NCBI RefSeq assembly: GCF_028640845.1
Contig: NC_080548.1
Span: 8,240,314-8,304,313 of the forward strand
Length of the DNA stretch: 64,000 bases
Reading direction: 5' to 3'
Origin: Ahaetulla prasina
Taxonomy: Eukaryota; Chordata; Lepidosauria; Squamata; Colubridae
Position numbers and translations under genes: made by a program. How positions within the stretch are numbered: the stretch's first letter is position 1; each line of letters opens with the position of its first letter. Of this stretch, positions 45,865-58,189 are shown piece by piece. A model generated the notes under the pieces. That model was not told the DNA's origin and did not search any database. It saw only the letters and a program-made list of their open reading frames with translations.

Positions 45865-47196
45865 TCAGGCTAGTCCTGCTCTTCGAAACAGCAACGTCTT
45901 CAGCTCGCGGCGGAAGGACTTGAGATCGGGGAGTTGACGAAGCCCCAGAGGGAGCTCGTTCCAGAGGGTAGGGGCCCCCACAGAGAAGGCCCTCCCCCTA
46001 GAGGTCGCCAGCCGACATTGTTTAGCTGACGGTATCCGGAGGAGTCCCTCTCTGTGAGAGCGCACTGGTCGGTGAGAGGCTAATGGTGGCAGTAGGCGGT
46101 CCCGTAAATATCCCGGCCCTAGGCCATGGAGCGTTTTAAAGGTGATGACAAGTACCTTAAAGTGAACCCGGAAGACCACTGGGAGCCAGTGCAGATTACG
46201 CAGGAGGGGTGTTACATGGGAGCCAAAAGGTGCTCCCTCTATCACCCGCGCAGCCGCATTCTGGACCAGTTGGAGTCTCCGGGCACACTTCAAGGGGAGC
46301 CCCATGTAGAGAGCATTACAGTAGTCCAGGCGGGATGTAACAAGGGCATGAGCGACCGTGCATAAGGAAGCCCGATCCAGAAAGGGGCGTAACTGGCGTA
46401 TCAGGCGAACCTGATGAAAGGCTCCCCTGGTGACAGCTATCGTATGATCTTCTAAAGACAGCCGTGCATCCAGGAGGACGCCCAGATTACGAGCCCTTTC
46501 CGTGGGGGCCAATAGTTCGCCCCCAATGGTCAGTGATGGAATTAGCTGACTGTACCGGGCCGCCGGCATCCACAGCCACTCGGTCTTGGTGGGATTGAGT
46601 CTGAGTCTGTTCCTCCCCATCCAGACCCGTACGGCCTCCAGGCACTGGGACATCACTTCAACAGCCTCGTTGGGGTGGTTAGGGGTGGAAATATAGAGCT
46701 GAGTATCATCAGCGATAGATGACAACTCACCCCAAGACCACGGATGATCTCACCCAGCGGCTTCATATAGATGTTGAACAGAAGAGGCGAGAGAACCGAC
46801 CCTTGCGGCACCCCACATAAGAGGCGCCTTGGGGTCGATCTCTGTCCCCCCGTCAACACCGTCTGCGACCGGTCGGAGAGGTAGGAGGAGAACCACCGAT
46901 GAACAGTGCCACTCACTGCAAGTCCTCGAGTCGGCGCAGCAGGATACCATGATCGATGGTATCAAAAGCCGCTGAGAGATCTAATAGGACCAAGACAGAG
47001 GAACAACCTCTGTCCCGAGCCCTCAAGAGATCATCAACCAGCGCGACCAAGGCTGTTTCCGTGCTGTGACCAGGCCGGAAACCGGACTGGAATGGATCAA
47101 GATAGACAGTTTCATCCAGGTACTGGGGCAACTGTCGTGCAACCACACTCGACAACCTTTGCCAAAAGCGAAGGTTGGAGACCGGACGATAATTTG
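45865..47196 (-). pseudogene. LINE copy A: RT palm, thumb and C-terminal domain
   Basis: Three minus frames in order: 47155-46913 ([19 protein letters not shown] and [15 protein letters not shown], first catalytic Asp), 46916-46653 (CGVPQGSVLSPLLFNIYMK), and 46725-45865 (IADDTQLYISTP, then the 240-residue C-terminal region ending FRRELKTLLFRRAGLA). The active-site Tyr of YADD reads Ile at a frame change, so the RT is broken. Confidence 0.88.
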
Positions 47197-48378
47197 CTAA
47201 ACTAGCTGGGTCAAGGAAGGCTTCTTGAGGAGGGCCTCACCACCGCCTCTTTCAAGGCGGCAGGAAAACACCTCCATCAAAGAAGCGCTCACGATTTTCT
47301 GAGTTAGCCTCGTGTCACCTCCGGTGGCCAATACCAACCAGGAGGGACACGGGTCCAATAAACATGTGGTCGCATTCAATCTCCCCATTAACCTGTCCAT
47401 GTCCTCAGGGATCACAGGATCAAACTCATCCCAGATAATAACATCAAGACCTGCCTCCCTCACCCCGTCCGGATCCACCCAGTCTGTGTCCAACCCTTCC
47501 CGAATCTGAGCGATTTTATCAAACAGATATTGTCCAAATTCCTCAGCTCGACCCTTTAAGGGATCTTCTACCGCTCCCTGATGGAGGAGCGAGCGGGTCA
47601 CCCTAAACAGGGCGGCTGGGCGATTATCTGCTGATGCAATGAGGTTGGAAAAATACTCCCGTTTTGCCAGCCTCATCGCCACAAGATAGGTCTGAATTTG
47701 AGACCTAACTAGTGTCCGGTCAGATTCGGATCGGCTGGCCCTCCAGATACTCTCTAGGCGTCTTTTCCGGCGCTTCATCTCCCTCAGCCCCTCGGAGTAC
47801 CAAGGGGCTAAACGAGATCGGCACCGGGTCAGAGGCCGCAAAGGCACAACTCGATCTAGAGCGCCAGCCGCCGCCCGATCCCAGGCGGCAACCAGAGCTC
47901 CAGCCGAGTTGTGGGCCAAATCCTCAGGGAATAGCCCAAGCTCCGTCTGGGACCTTTCAGGGTCCATCAGGCGCCTGGGGCGGGACCAGCGAGTCGGTCC
48001 CGTCCCCCGGCGGCGGGGATCGGCGGTTCGAAAGTCTAGCTGAAGGAGCGAATGATCTGACCATGACAAGGGTCTAATAACTAACTCCCCTAATTCCAGA
48101 TCATTCAACCACTGTCCAGAGACAAAAATCAAATCCAGAGTGTTTCCCCCGATGTGAGTGGGGTCGTTCACTAATTGGGTCAGGTTCAAGGCTGTCATGG
48201 AAGCCATGAACTCCCGAGCTGATGTGGATGCTATCCCCACCGACGGCAAATTGAAATCCCCCATGACCATAAGCCTGGGGATCTCCATTGCCGTCCCAGC
48301 GACCACATCCAACAGCTCAGGCAGGGAATCTGTCACGTAGCAAGGAGCTAGGTACGTGATCAGTACACCCACCTGCAC
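47197..48378 (-). pseudogene. LINE copy A: endonuclease end and RT start
   Basis: A 393-codon open frame. RLMVMGDFNLPSVG and DPTHIGGNTLDLIF, then LSWSDHSLLQLDF are the APE endonuclease blocks with the catalytic GDFN and SDH residues. The linker follows, then RT block 0/1 (GRLNATTCLLDPCPSWL). The frame ends near [11 protein letters not shown], where a frameshift interrupts the NYRPVS block. Confidence 0.88.
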
Positions 48379-48446
48379 CCCACAGCCCCACTTAACGAGG
48401 AGGGACTCACATCCGGTTATCTGTGGTACAGTGATCTCCCTCGGCT

Positions 48447-49053
48447 AAATTAATCAATGTTTTCTCTATGCATTATCCCATATCCCCATGACTCATTGCT
48501 GAGTATATGAATTAACATATCTTGTCAGAGAAAGAAAATGTGCAGTTTTAAGTTTTCCATATTTTGACAATTTGAACTCTGCCACTTCCCATACTGCAAA
48601 TATTTGGAAGGAAACTGATTGAAGGGTGAAAACTGAAAGGGATTTTCAATACTCCTCCAAAAAAAGCTAAGATATTTAGTGTCTGTGCAGGTCAGTGTGT
48701 ATAAATAATTATTTCTAGAATATGTGGGCCCATGTCAGAAGAGCAATTCAAGGAAGTAACTCAAGATTCCCAATCTTGGGGAAAAAAAGCCCTTGGACAT
48801 TTATTCTAAAATAAATAAAATACAAATTTCCCAAGCAGACAAATGAGCTAAGCAAATACACTGCAAGTAAATAAATAATAACAGTGGGTGGGGAAAAAAA
48901 ACAGGTGAAGGTGCCATTGTTTCTCTCTGTCTGCCTTCTGCTGTTGAAACATAAAGCTCAATCCACCTTACTTTTGTTATTAGGTGGGGACAATCATTTT
49001 AAAATCATAGTTCTCAAAAGTCATCAGCATTGTTCTGTTTTATTGTGAGATTA
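48447..49053. other. Intron, nothing recognised
   Basis: Blank. 49473-51203 and 54813-55734 are also without recognised features. Confidence 0.5.
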
Positions 49054-49472
49054 TAGGTAAGCCTTGATTTATGACCATAACTGACCCTGGAATTATGGTC
49101 ATAAGTCATGTTGGATGGGTGACCATCCACAATTTTATGAAACTTTTTGAGGTTCATTTTGGTCATTAAGGAAACACAGTAGGCGTTAAGAAAATGTGGT
49201 GATTGTTAAGTGAATCCATTGTCTGCAATGGGTGTTTTTTTCCAGAAACTGGAATATTAGTTTCCTGCAAAAAAAAAAAAAAAGTTGTAAATTGCAGTCA
49301 TGTGACCATGGGAGATGCAAATAGCCCTAAAGGTGGGCTGATTGTCAAGTGCCCAAAATGTGATCACGTGGTTTGGGGAGGGGGAGGTTACGGCAGCCCT
49401 TGGAATTTCTAATCCAGGTGGTAACAAAAATGCTAAATGACTGGTCGTAAATCATAAATCGAGGGCTACATG
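49054..49472. mobile_element. TIR MITE of the GTAGTCCTTGAC family, old copy
   Basis: It starts AGGTAAGCCTTGATTTATGA and ends CATAAATCGAGGGCTACATG, worn inverted ends. It contains GTCATGTGACCATGGGAGAT and GATCACGTG segments typical of this squamate MITE. Confidence 0.65.
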
Positions 49473-51203
49473 TACTGATTTATCAAAAACTACCAAAAAA
49501 AACCAATAAGACATTGAAAATATTCCCCAAAAGGATAGGCTGTCTGTAACCAGCAGTCTTTAGTACAAAGTTGGATTAAGACAAACCAGATGTTTAACAT
49601 GATAACAACATGCCTATAGAAGGTTTTTCAATTGACAAAGGTCAATGCAAAACAACTGAGGACAACCACTGCACATTTGTGACAATGGCCAAATCACAAA
49701 AAAAAAATCCAGTCATGCACCTGGTAGGAACTGATTGAGGTGCTCAAAAACATATATAGAAAAGTTTCAATCTGACCATACAACTGCATCTCTCCTAAAG
49801 GAAGCCAGCATTTATTACCATCCAGGATCTTCATCTTAAAGAATGAAACACAAACCAGTTGGGTTGGCACAGATACTAACCTACATTTTCTTTTCAAACA
49901 GTCCTTATTTAGTGTGATGAAATAATTTAATTTAGAACTTAATTTAAGAAGAAAATTTTAGTCAAAAAGATTGTGACTAAGATTCAATATTCTTGCATTG
50001 GTTTTGTGTCAAAGTGTCCAAGGCATATGATGTGTTTGTATGTCCGCCTTTCACTGGATAACCATTTTTTTCAGATTTTCAACTGCTCTTGGCTTCCATA
50101 CCTGGAACGTTAAACCCCATCGGAAGTTCTTTGGAAGGAATTCTTCCTATGAGGCTATTTCAGTACAATCCTAGCCTGAGAAAGTTATAAGGAATTTTGA
50201 CTTTCCCAAGGATAATTGCCCATCCAGGTGCTCTGCCTTAAAAAATGGTGGAGGAGCCAGAAGAAGAAGGAAAGACAATTTTACCTTATCCTTAGCCGCA
50301 GGCACCCCTATAATATGGATTGGACATCCAAGCTTTGATACATGCAACCTAATCAAAATTCTAATTAAAATAGCGAATGAGCCAAGATTTTCAATTCTGC
50401 AAATCACTAGAAGGTATACTGTGTTCCCAATCACCAAGCTCCTTCACGAGTTCCATGTCTAAGCAAATATTTGAATCCAGATGTCCAGCATCTACATCCA
50501 ATTCTTATCATCATATTGTCTCTGACTCTGGTCACTTTTATTTATAGAATCTTCTTTCTGACTAATCAAAAGCAAGCAAAGAGAAATTCTGTTGGGGGTG
50601 TTTGTGTTCCTGATGGCATCAAAATTACTTAACCTTTAAATTTAAAATCAAATATGAGGGTGAGGGCTAATACTCTCCTCCGTGTTGAAACTACAGAAAT
50701 TTATTACATTTTCATTTACTAAAAATATCATTAGTGAAAGCTTTTAAGCCCTATGAACCGTTCAAATTAATGAAAAGTCCACCCAAGTAAATTACTCTTC
50801 ACAGTTAGCTTAAACTGCTGTCACATACAATTAGGGCTTTTTAAAGGTTGCAATTATAGCATTCTTAAATTATGGGCTGTCACCTCTTGGAGCCTAACAG
50901 TTGAGTGTTTATGTTTTTTATTATCATCCCCAACAACAAACAGAATTTTAACATTTTCCATTTGTGTAGTGAGATATGATGAATACACTAATTTCCTTTT
51001 TTTGTCTCCAATTTCTCTTATTTTGCCTAACTTGGACATTAATTCCTACAAGTCAGAGGGACTGTCAGTTGGGTATTCACACTCTATAATTCACACTGCA
51101 TAGTGAACTTGGCCCAGCCATTCTTCACTGCAAACTAGGATAATTAACATTTCACCAGACAAGATAGTTAATCGCTCAATGCAGTTGGGAAATGAGGACA
51201 TAG

Positions 51204-51507
51204 AGGTAGTCCTTGACTTACAACTATTTGATTAGCAATCATTTGACATTACAACAGCACTGAAACAGAGACTTATGACTGGTTCTCATATTTATGACCA
51301 TTGCAACTTTTCCAAGATCATGTACAATAATCACAATTCATGGGCTTGGCCACTGGCATGTATTTATGATGGTTGCAGCATCCCAAGGTCATAGGATCAC
51401 CATTTACGACTTTACTTAACAAACCTGGCAAAAAAAGTTGTAAATGCAGACCTTGCTTAGCAATGGGAATTCTGATCCCAGTTGTGGTCATAAGTCAAGG
51501 ACTACCT
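51204..51507. mobile_element. TIR MITE of the GTAGTCCTTGAC family
   Basis: The inverted ends AGGTAGTCCTTGACTTA and TAAGTCAAGGACTACCT match over 17 bp, giving a 304-bp element. No long target duplication is visible. Confidence 0.8.
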
Positions 51508-51532
51508 GAACTGTATCAGTAGCATTTAGGAC

Positions 51533-51564
<32 letters not shown>

Positions 51565-51732
51565 GATTTTTATACCGCCCTTCTCCCGAAGGACTCAGGG
51601 CGGTGTACAGGCAGAATAAAACGAACAATACAAAATACAATTAAAACGGAATTTAAAAAACTTATTTAAATAGCCTGAAAATTTAAAAATTTACCATACA
51701 CTAAAAAAAAACCCTTTTAAAATTAATAAAAT

Positions 51733-52454
51733 TTAACATTTAAAATTCAATTTAAGCCAGCCCCGCACGATAAAAAGGTGTGTCTTCAGTTCGCGGCGGA
51801 AAGTCCGAAGGTCAGGTATTTGGCGTAAACCTGGGGGAAGCTCGTTCCAGAGTGTGGGAGCCCCCACAGAGAAGGCCCTTCCCCTGGGGGCCGCCAGCCG
51901 ACATTGTTTGGCGGACGGCACCCTGAGAAGTCCCTCTCTGTGAGAGCGTACGGGTCGGTGGGAGGCATAAGGTAACAGCAGGCGGTCCCGTAAGTACCCA
52001 GGCCCTAAGCCATGGAGCGCTTTAAAGGTCGTAACCAACACCTTAAAGTGCACTCGAAAGGCCACAGGTAGCCAGTGCAGTCTGCGCAGGATCGGTGTTA
52101 CATGGGAGCTACGCGTAGCTCCCTCTATCACCCGCGCAGCTGCATTCTGGACTAACTGAAGCCTCCGAGTGCACTTAAGGGGAGCCCCATGTAGAGAGCA
52201 TTACAATAATCCAAGCGAGAGGTAACGAGCGCATGAGTGACTGTGCACAAGGCATCCCGATCAAGGAAGGGGCGCAACTGCCGAACCAGGCGGACCTGGT
52301 GGAAGGCCCTCCTGGAGACGGCCGTCAAATGATCTTCAAACGACAGCCGATCATCCAGGAGGACACCCAAGTTGCGCACCCTATCCTTTGGGGTCAATAA
52401 CTCGCCTCCAACAGTCAACCGCGGCTGCAGTTGACTGAATCGGGATGCCGGCAT
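51733..52454 (-). pseudogene. LINE copy B: C-terminal region
   Basis: Two frames: 52454-52152 (VRNLGVLLDDRLSFEDHL and LDYCNALYMGLP) and 52131-51733 (LHWLPVAFRVHFKVLVTTFK through FRRELKTHLF). Together they equal the last 240 residues of copy A with one frameshift near 52150. Confidence 0.88.
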
Positions 52455-53412
52455 CCACAGCCACTGGGATTAAGGGATTAAGCTTGAGCCTGTTTCTCCC
52501 CATCCAGACCCGTACAGCTTCCAAACACCGGGACAGCACTTCAACAACTTCATTGGGGTGGCCTGGGGTGGAAAAGTACAGCTGGGTGTCATCAGTGTAC
52601 TGTTGGTATCTCACCCCGAAGCCACTGATGATCTCACCCAACGGCTTCATGTAGATGTTGAACAGCAGGGGTGAGAGAATCGACCCTTGCGGGACCCCAC
52701 AAGTGAGGCACCTCGCGGCCGACCTCTGCCCCCCTGTCAACACCGTCTGCGACCAGTCGGAGAGATAGGAGGAGAACCACCGATAAACGGTGCCTCCCAC
52801 TCCCAATCCCCCCAACCGGCGCAGCAAGATACCATGGTCGATGGTATCAAAAGCCGCTGAGAGGTCTAATAGGACCAGGGCAGAGGAGTACCCCCTGTCC
52901 CTGTCCCGCCAGAGATCATCCACCAATGCGACCAAAGCTGTCTCCGTGCTGTATCCGGGTCGAAAGCCGGACTGGAACGGGTCTAGATAGACGGCTTCAT
53001 CCAGGTATTGGGGTAGCTGTCGCGCCACAGCACTCTCTACAACCTTCGCAACGAAGCGAAGGTTGGAGACTGGACGATAATTACCTAAAATAGCTGGGTC
53101 CAGGGAGGGCTTCTTGAGGAGGGGTCTCACCACTGCCTCTTTCAAGGCGGCAGGGAAAACCCCTTCCAGCAAGGAAGCGTTGATAATCCTCTGGAGCCAG
53201 CCTCGTGTCACCTCCTGAGTGGCCAGTACCAGCCAGGAAGGACACGGGTCCAGTAAACATGTCGTGGCATGAAGCCTCCCCAACAACCTGTCCACGTCCT
53301 CGGGAGCCACAGGGTCAAACTCATCCCAAACCGGCTCAACAAGACGTGTCTCCTCTCCCTCGCTTGGATCATCCCAATTTCGGTCCAGACTGTCCCGGAG
53401 CTGAGCGATTAT
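52381..53412 (-). pseudogene. LINE copy B: RT domain, open
   Basis: The open frame extends to 53430, of which the part from 53412 is LINE. RT blocks are in one frame: [61 protein letters not shown] and YQQYTDDTQLYFSTPG. The Y-A-D-D box reads Y-T-D-D. After KLNP, loss of about 10 bp compared with copy A shifts the frame, and the C-terminal region continues in 52454-51733 frames. Confidence 0.88.
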
Positions 53413-53767
53413 TATTATGGGCATTTGCAACTCAAAACAAGATTTTTAGTGAGGATTTTAAAAGCAAAAAATGAAATGAAAGGGAGAACAAAGACTCCCA
53501 AGAGTGAAGAACAGGCTGAAGGTGTTTAAAAACAATTTAAATGGGAATATAAGAAAAATTATGGCTGGCTGCTGAGAATTCTGAAATATTGTTGCATATT
53601 CTGTACTTGTTTCAGCTATTCCTCATTTCTTGTCTTTAAGCACAAACTTAAAATCAGAGGCACACAACCAAAATAAGAAAAGAAAGAAACTAATTGATTG
53701 GGTGAAAAAAAGATGATATACAGATAGAAGATAACATAATGGGGCAAGTTATAAAATCAGAGATTTT

Positions 53768-53774
53768 ATTTTAT

Positions 53775-53823
<49 letters not shown>

Positions 53824-54812
53824 TAAATTTCTATACCACCATTCTCCCAAAGGACTCAGGGCGGTTTACAGCCAAAGTAAAAACAATTAGAACAAAAATT
53901 AAAACCAGATTAAAAGGAAAAGTTAAAGTTGGTTGAAGACTTAAAACCAATAAAAACCCCATTATTAAAACCCCATTAGGCCAGTTCTGCACGATGGAAC
54001 AGAAATGTTTTCAGCTTGCGTCGAAAGGACTGAAGATCAGGGAGTTGGCGGATACCTGATGGTAGCTCGTTCCAGAGGGTTGGTGCCCCCACAGAGAAGG
54101 CCCTCCCCCTGGGCGCCACCAGCCGACATTGACTGGCCGACGGCACCCTAAGGAGACTCTCCCTATGGGAGCGCACTGGTCGATGGGAGGTCGCCAGTAG
54201 GAGCAGGCGGTCCCGTAAGTAACCCGGTCCTATGCCATGGAGCACTTTAAAGGTGGTAACTAACACCTTGAATTGCACCCAAAAGACCACTGGAAGCCAG
54301 TGCAGCCTGCGCAGGAGAGGTGTTATATGGGAGCAACGAGTCACTCCCTCTATCACCCGCGTGGTGAACTGAACCAGTTGGAGCCTTCGGGTGCTCTTCA
54401 AGGGGAGCCCCATGAAGAGAGAATTGCAGTAGTCCAGACGGGAAGTGATGAGGGTGTGAGTGACTGTGCATAAGGAATCCCGGTGTAAGAAGGGACGCAA
54501 CTGGCGTATCAGGCGGACCTGATAAAAAGCTTCTCTGGTGACGGCCATCAAATGCTCTTTCAATGACAGCCGTGCATCCAGAAGGATGCCCAGATTGCGG
54601 ACCTTCTCTGTGGGGGCCAATGATTCGTCCCCCTCAGACAGCGATGGCCTCAGCTGATTATATCGGGACGCCAGCATCCACAGCCACTCGATCTTGGCGG
54701 GGTTGAGTTGGAGCCTGTTTTTCCCCATCCAGACCTGCACGGCCTCCAGACAACGGGACATCACTTCAACGGCTTCACTGGGGTGGTTAGGGGTGGAAAT
54801 GTACAGCTGCAT
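53768..54812 (-). mobile_element. L2-like LINE (copy C), 5'-truncated
   Basis: The tail region holds (GATT)n at 53780-53820. The minus frame 54812-53976 (278 codons) is open: it starts just after the ADD box (QLYISTPNHPSEAV), continues through LDYCNSLFMGLP and HWLPVVFWVQFKVLVTTFK and ends FRRKLKTFLFHRAELA. A short deletion near 54370 removes residues of the VQNAA-R block without shifting frame. Confidence 0.92.
53780..53820. repeat. (GATT)n microsatellite at LINE tail
   Basis: Ten GATT units lie between the LINE tail and the A/T-rich flank. Confidence 0.95.
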
Positions 54813-55734
54813 TTTATTAAATGATTATTAAATGATTATTAAATGATAGCCATATTTTTTTACAGAAATATCGAAGATTTGGAAAAGGGATAGGATGTTT
54901 TTGATGTATTCCTGTACATCCAGAAATATCCTCTGAATAGTCCCTCAAACCCTTATTTTTATTTTTTTCCTCCTATATAATGTGACTCTTGACAGCTGCC
55001 CTGGCAAGATAATTTTTCCCCTTCTCTCAATGCATATTATGAGTATAACTACACCCAAATAACGTTCGGCTAGGGGATTATGATTGGAAACCAAAATAAG
55101 GATAGACATTGTGACTTTTACTCTGAATGATTCTGGACTCTTGCTTCAAGCAAATTATCTCTTATTGCTCAAACTAGTACCATCTTCCTCACCTTGGACT
55201 CTCTTTAGTGGCATCCACAGAGCCAGGAGGTTGGGGTATGTCAAACCAGGCAAATGTGCATCACACTTGAAGTCCCATCCCATTTCTAATACATCAATGT
55301 TACATGTATTTACAAAGAGGGAGGGAAGGTTGCATGTTGCTATGACTACAGTCTTCAATCTCCCTCCCTTCTTAGCCACTGCTAGTACCCTTCATATTTG
55401 TGATCCTCTATGATCAAAATTCTTCAGCCAGCATGGCCTTTATGAAGAATTCTGGGAATTGTGCCCAGATTAGAGGGAGGAAATTGGTCAGAATTGACTA
55501 AAGACATAGATAATATATAGATATCTCATAAAAAAATGAGTGATAAGTGGTTTTTAATACATGTTAAGGTATGGAGGATATATGTTAGACCAAAACAAAA
55601 ACAAAAACCAAGAATGACATGAGCACTTACTTCTGAGTAGTTTCTTTATTGTTGTTCATCTACAAATAGAATCTTGCCAGAGTAAAGCAAATACCTTCTT
55701 ACATTTAGGCAGAAAAAAGTCAAAGGTATAAGTA

Positions 55735-56433
55735 TAGATTAGGAGAGACCTGGCTCAAAACCAGTAACTGTGAGAGGGACCTTGGAGTCCTAGTGGATGA
55801 TCACTTGAATATGAGCCAGCAGTGTGCAGCCACAGCCAAAAACAATACAATCTTGGGTTGTGTAAATAGAGACATAGAATCAAGATCACATAAAAGTATT
55901 AGTACCACTTTATAAAACTCTAGTAAGACCACAGCTGGAATACTGCAACCAATTTTGGTTATAAAAAAGATGTTGAGACTTTGGAAAAAGTTCAGAGAAG
56001 AGCAGCTAAGATGATCAAAGGCCTGGAGACTAAAACATATGAAGAACGGCTGCAGGATTTGAGTATGGCTAGTCTAGAGAAAAGAAGAATTAGGGGTGAC
56101 ATGATAGCAGTATTCCAGTATTTGAGGGGCTGCCACAAAGAAAAGGGGGTCAAATTATTCTCCAGGTCAACAGAGGGCAAGGCAAGAAACAATGGTTGGA
56201 AACTAATTAAAAGAGAGAAGCAACCTGGAATTAAGGAGAAACTTCCTAACAGTTAGGGCAACTAACCAGTGGAACAGCTTGCCTCTAGAAATCCTGGGCG
56301 CTCCATCACTGGATGTTTTTTAAAAAAGTCTAGACAGTAATTTATCTGAAAGAGTATAGGTTCTCCTGCTTGAGCAGGGGGCTGGACTAGAAGACCTCCA
56401 AGGTACCTTCCAGCTCATTCTATTCTATCCTAT
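55735..56433 (+). mobile_element. CR1 LINE, 3' end
   Basis: A plus-strand CR1 3' end. The frame 55981-56256 encodes VQRRAAKMIKGLETKTYEER, GDMIAVFQYLRGCHKEKGV and TEGKARNNGWKL, the conserved C-terminal blocks of amniote CR1. The 3' UTR has AGAAGACCTCCAAGGTACCT and ends ATTCTATTCTATCCTAT. The hAT-like element 56442-57591 starts 8 bp further on. Confidence 0.9.
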
Positions 56434-56441
56434 CGGCACAC

Positions 56442-57591
56442 CAGGGGTGAAATGCTCCCGGTTTGCACTGGCTCGCCCGATTAGGTAGCGATGGCAGCTG
56501 CTGGTTTGGAGGACCGGTAGCAAAAATCCCTGGCCCCGCCCCCTGCCACTGCTAAGCCACACCATCAGCAGAGTTTTTTTTTTTACTTTTAAAAGTTTTT
56601 CTTCAGCTGAAACATGCCTTTAAAAGTAAAAAAAAAACAAAAAACCCTCTGATGATCGCGGGGCTGAGCAGAGATCATCAGAACACTTTAAAAGTTTTTT
56701 TTAAAAAAAAAACCTCTTCAGCCAAAGGGGAAAAAAAGGAAAAGGGGGAGAGGTTAAAAAGCTCCTCTGGCCATCCCAGCTGAGTTCCTCATCACCAGAA
56801 CCTTAAAAAACATGTTTTCTACATGTTAAAAGAATTATTTTAAGAGGTTCTGGGCTGCTATGTGGGAACTTCAGCTGAGATTGTCAGAGGAGCTGACTTT
56901 AAAACTTTTTTTCCTCTGGCAATCCCAGAGGAGTTTCCTGATCCTAGCAGGCTTTTAAAATCACTTTTTAACAGCCCCCACTTATAAGAGCTCCCACCCA
57001 ATGCCCCCTCCTCACTTACCTATATTTACTGCATACTGCTCCTTTCAGGCTGGCAACACAATGCTTACTTCAGCTACTGATTACAGCCTACTTTGACTTC
57101 CCGCTTTGCTGAATGAGGAACTCTGGGAGTTGAAGTGCACAAACCTAAAGCTACTAAAGTTGGAGACCCCCTGATCTAAAAAAATAAATAAAAATAATAA
57201 AATAAAATATTTGTGCAGCTTTCTGAGATTTGGTGTGTTTTTGTAGTGTTTCACTCTAACTACATAAACACACAAAATCTCACAAAGTTGTATGTGGCAT
57301 TTTGTGTGTGTGTGTGTGTGAGTCAGTTGTGTTGTGTGTGTGTAAAGTGTGAAAGTGTGAGGTTCCTGCTTGTTGCAGGGGCCATTTTGGGTGAAATGCA
57401 GCTCCTTTTACATTGTGTGTGAGTCAGTTGTGTTGTGTTGTGTTGTGTGTGTATAAAGTGTGAAAGTTGGTTTTTAGTAATTCTTATTGTTTTGTATACT
57501 TTGTTAATTATTTTTATTATTTATTGTTATTGGCCACCAATTAAACCACGCCCACAGAACCGGTAGGGAAAATTTTTAGATTTCACCCCTG
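56442..57591. mobile_element. Large non-autonomous hAT-like element, 8-bp TSD
   Basis: The 1150-bp element starts CAGGGGTGAAATGCTCCC and ends TTTAGATTTCACCCCTG, with perfect flanking repeats CGGCACAC (56434-56441, 57592-57599). No transposase frame is present. Inside are paired CTCTGATGATC/GATCATCAGA arms near 56646 and 56672, runs of A/T, a short MITE-like piece at 57098-57176 (CTCTGGGAGTTGAAGTGCAC), and GT-rich repeats at 57303-57470. Confidence 0.9.
57303..57470. repeat. GT/TGTTG-rich duplicated segment
   Basis: Two copies of GTGTGAGTCAGTTGTGTTGTG, at about 57316 and 57417, each followed by GTGTATAAAGTGTGAAAG-like sequence, form a tandem duplication of about 100 bp inside the hAT-like element. 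Confidence 0.75.
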
Positions 57592-57599
57592 CGGCACAC

Positions 57600-58189
57600 C
57601 TATAAGATGTACTCTGAGAATTGCTAGGGAGGGTCTAACCTTAATATCTTCTTGCCACCAGACATTCCAAGCTCTGCTGTTTGTTTGCCCTCTGGAAAAG
57701 CAGCCCTCCCTCTATGATTCTGAACCGCATTCCACCACAATATATTCGCCAATAAAGCACGGCTGGTGTCCTGGGTGATTTGATATGCTCCTATTTGCAA
57801 TCATGATTCAGCATAAGTCAATAGGTCAGTATGCAAATTACTCAAATCAGTCCTTGTTCTCATTGGTTTACTTTGAAGTTGAGGACACAATCGTATTATC
57901 CCCTTACAGAATAATGGCATAACATTTGAATGTAGCTAGCCTGGAAAGCACATTTAGAAAGGAGGAGGGACACTTAACATCTGAAGGGTTTCCTCCAACA
58001 TGGCCATCTTCATGCGTTAACTCCCTTGTAGGCATGGTCCCGAAGAGCATGTCAAAACCACGGAGCGAAATCTCATCTTAAGCAGCGGTTACAGTCATCA
58101 CCAAAGAGCTGAAAGAACTTGAGTTCCCCAAGTGGCACTCAACACATTGGTGAAAACGATCTTAAGAAAAGCAAGAGAAAGATGAAACA
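57600..58189 (+). promoter_or_regulatory. Upstream region of the HMG-box ORF with short uORFs
   Basis: Between the hAT-like element and the ORF no repeat is recognised. An ATGGCC start at about 58000 opens a 6-codon uORF (ATG...TAA), and an ATG at 58183, 7 bp before the main start, opens a 10-codon uORF that overlaps it out of frame. There is no clear TATA box. Whether the region is transcribed cannot be told. Confidence 0.3.

Larger units (their letters stand above)
45647..48446 (-). mobile_element. L2-like LINE (copy A), longest copy
   Basis: About 2.8 kb, with the (TAAA)n tail at 45647-45676 and the 5' break near 48446 inside the endonuclease domain. It encodes the end of an APE-type endonuclease, a full RT and the C-terminal region. 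Three or four frameshifts divide the coding sequence. Clade assignment to L2/CR1 rests on motif style. Confidence 0.92.
51538..53412 (-). mobile_element. L2-like LINE (copy B), 5'-truncated
   Basis: About 1.9 kb with the (ATTT)n tail at 51538-51566, the CCGCCCTTCTCCCGAAGGAC hairpin, and an RT domain truncated at its N-terminal side at 53412, where unrelated ATTATTATTATGGGC begins. Confidence 0.92.
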
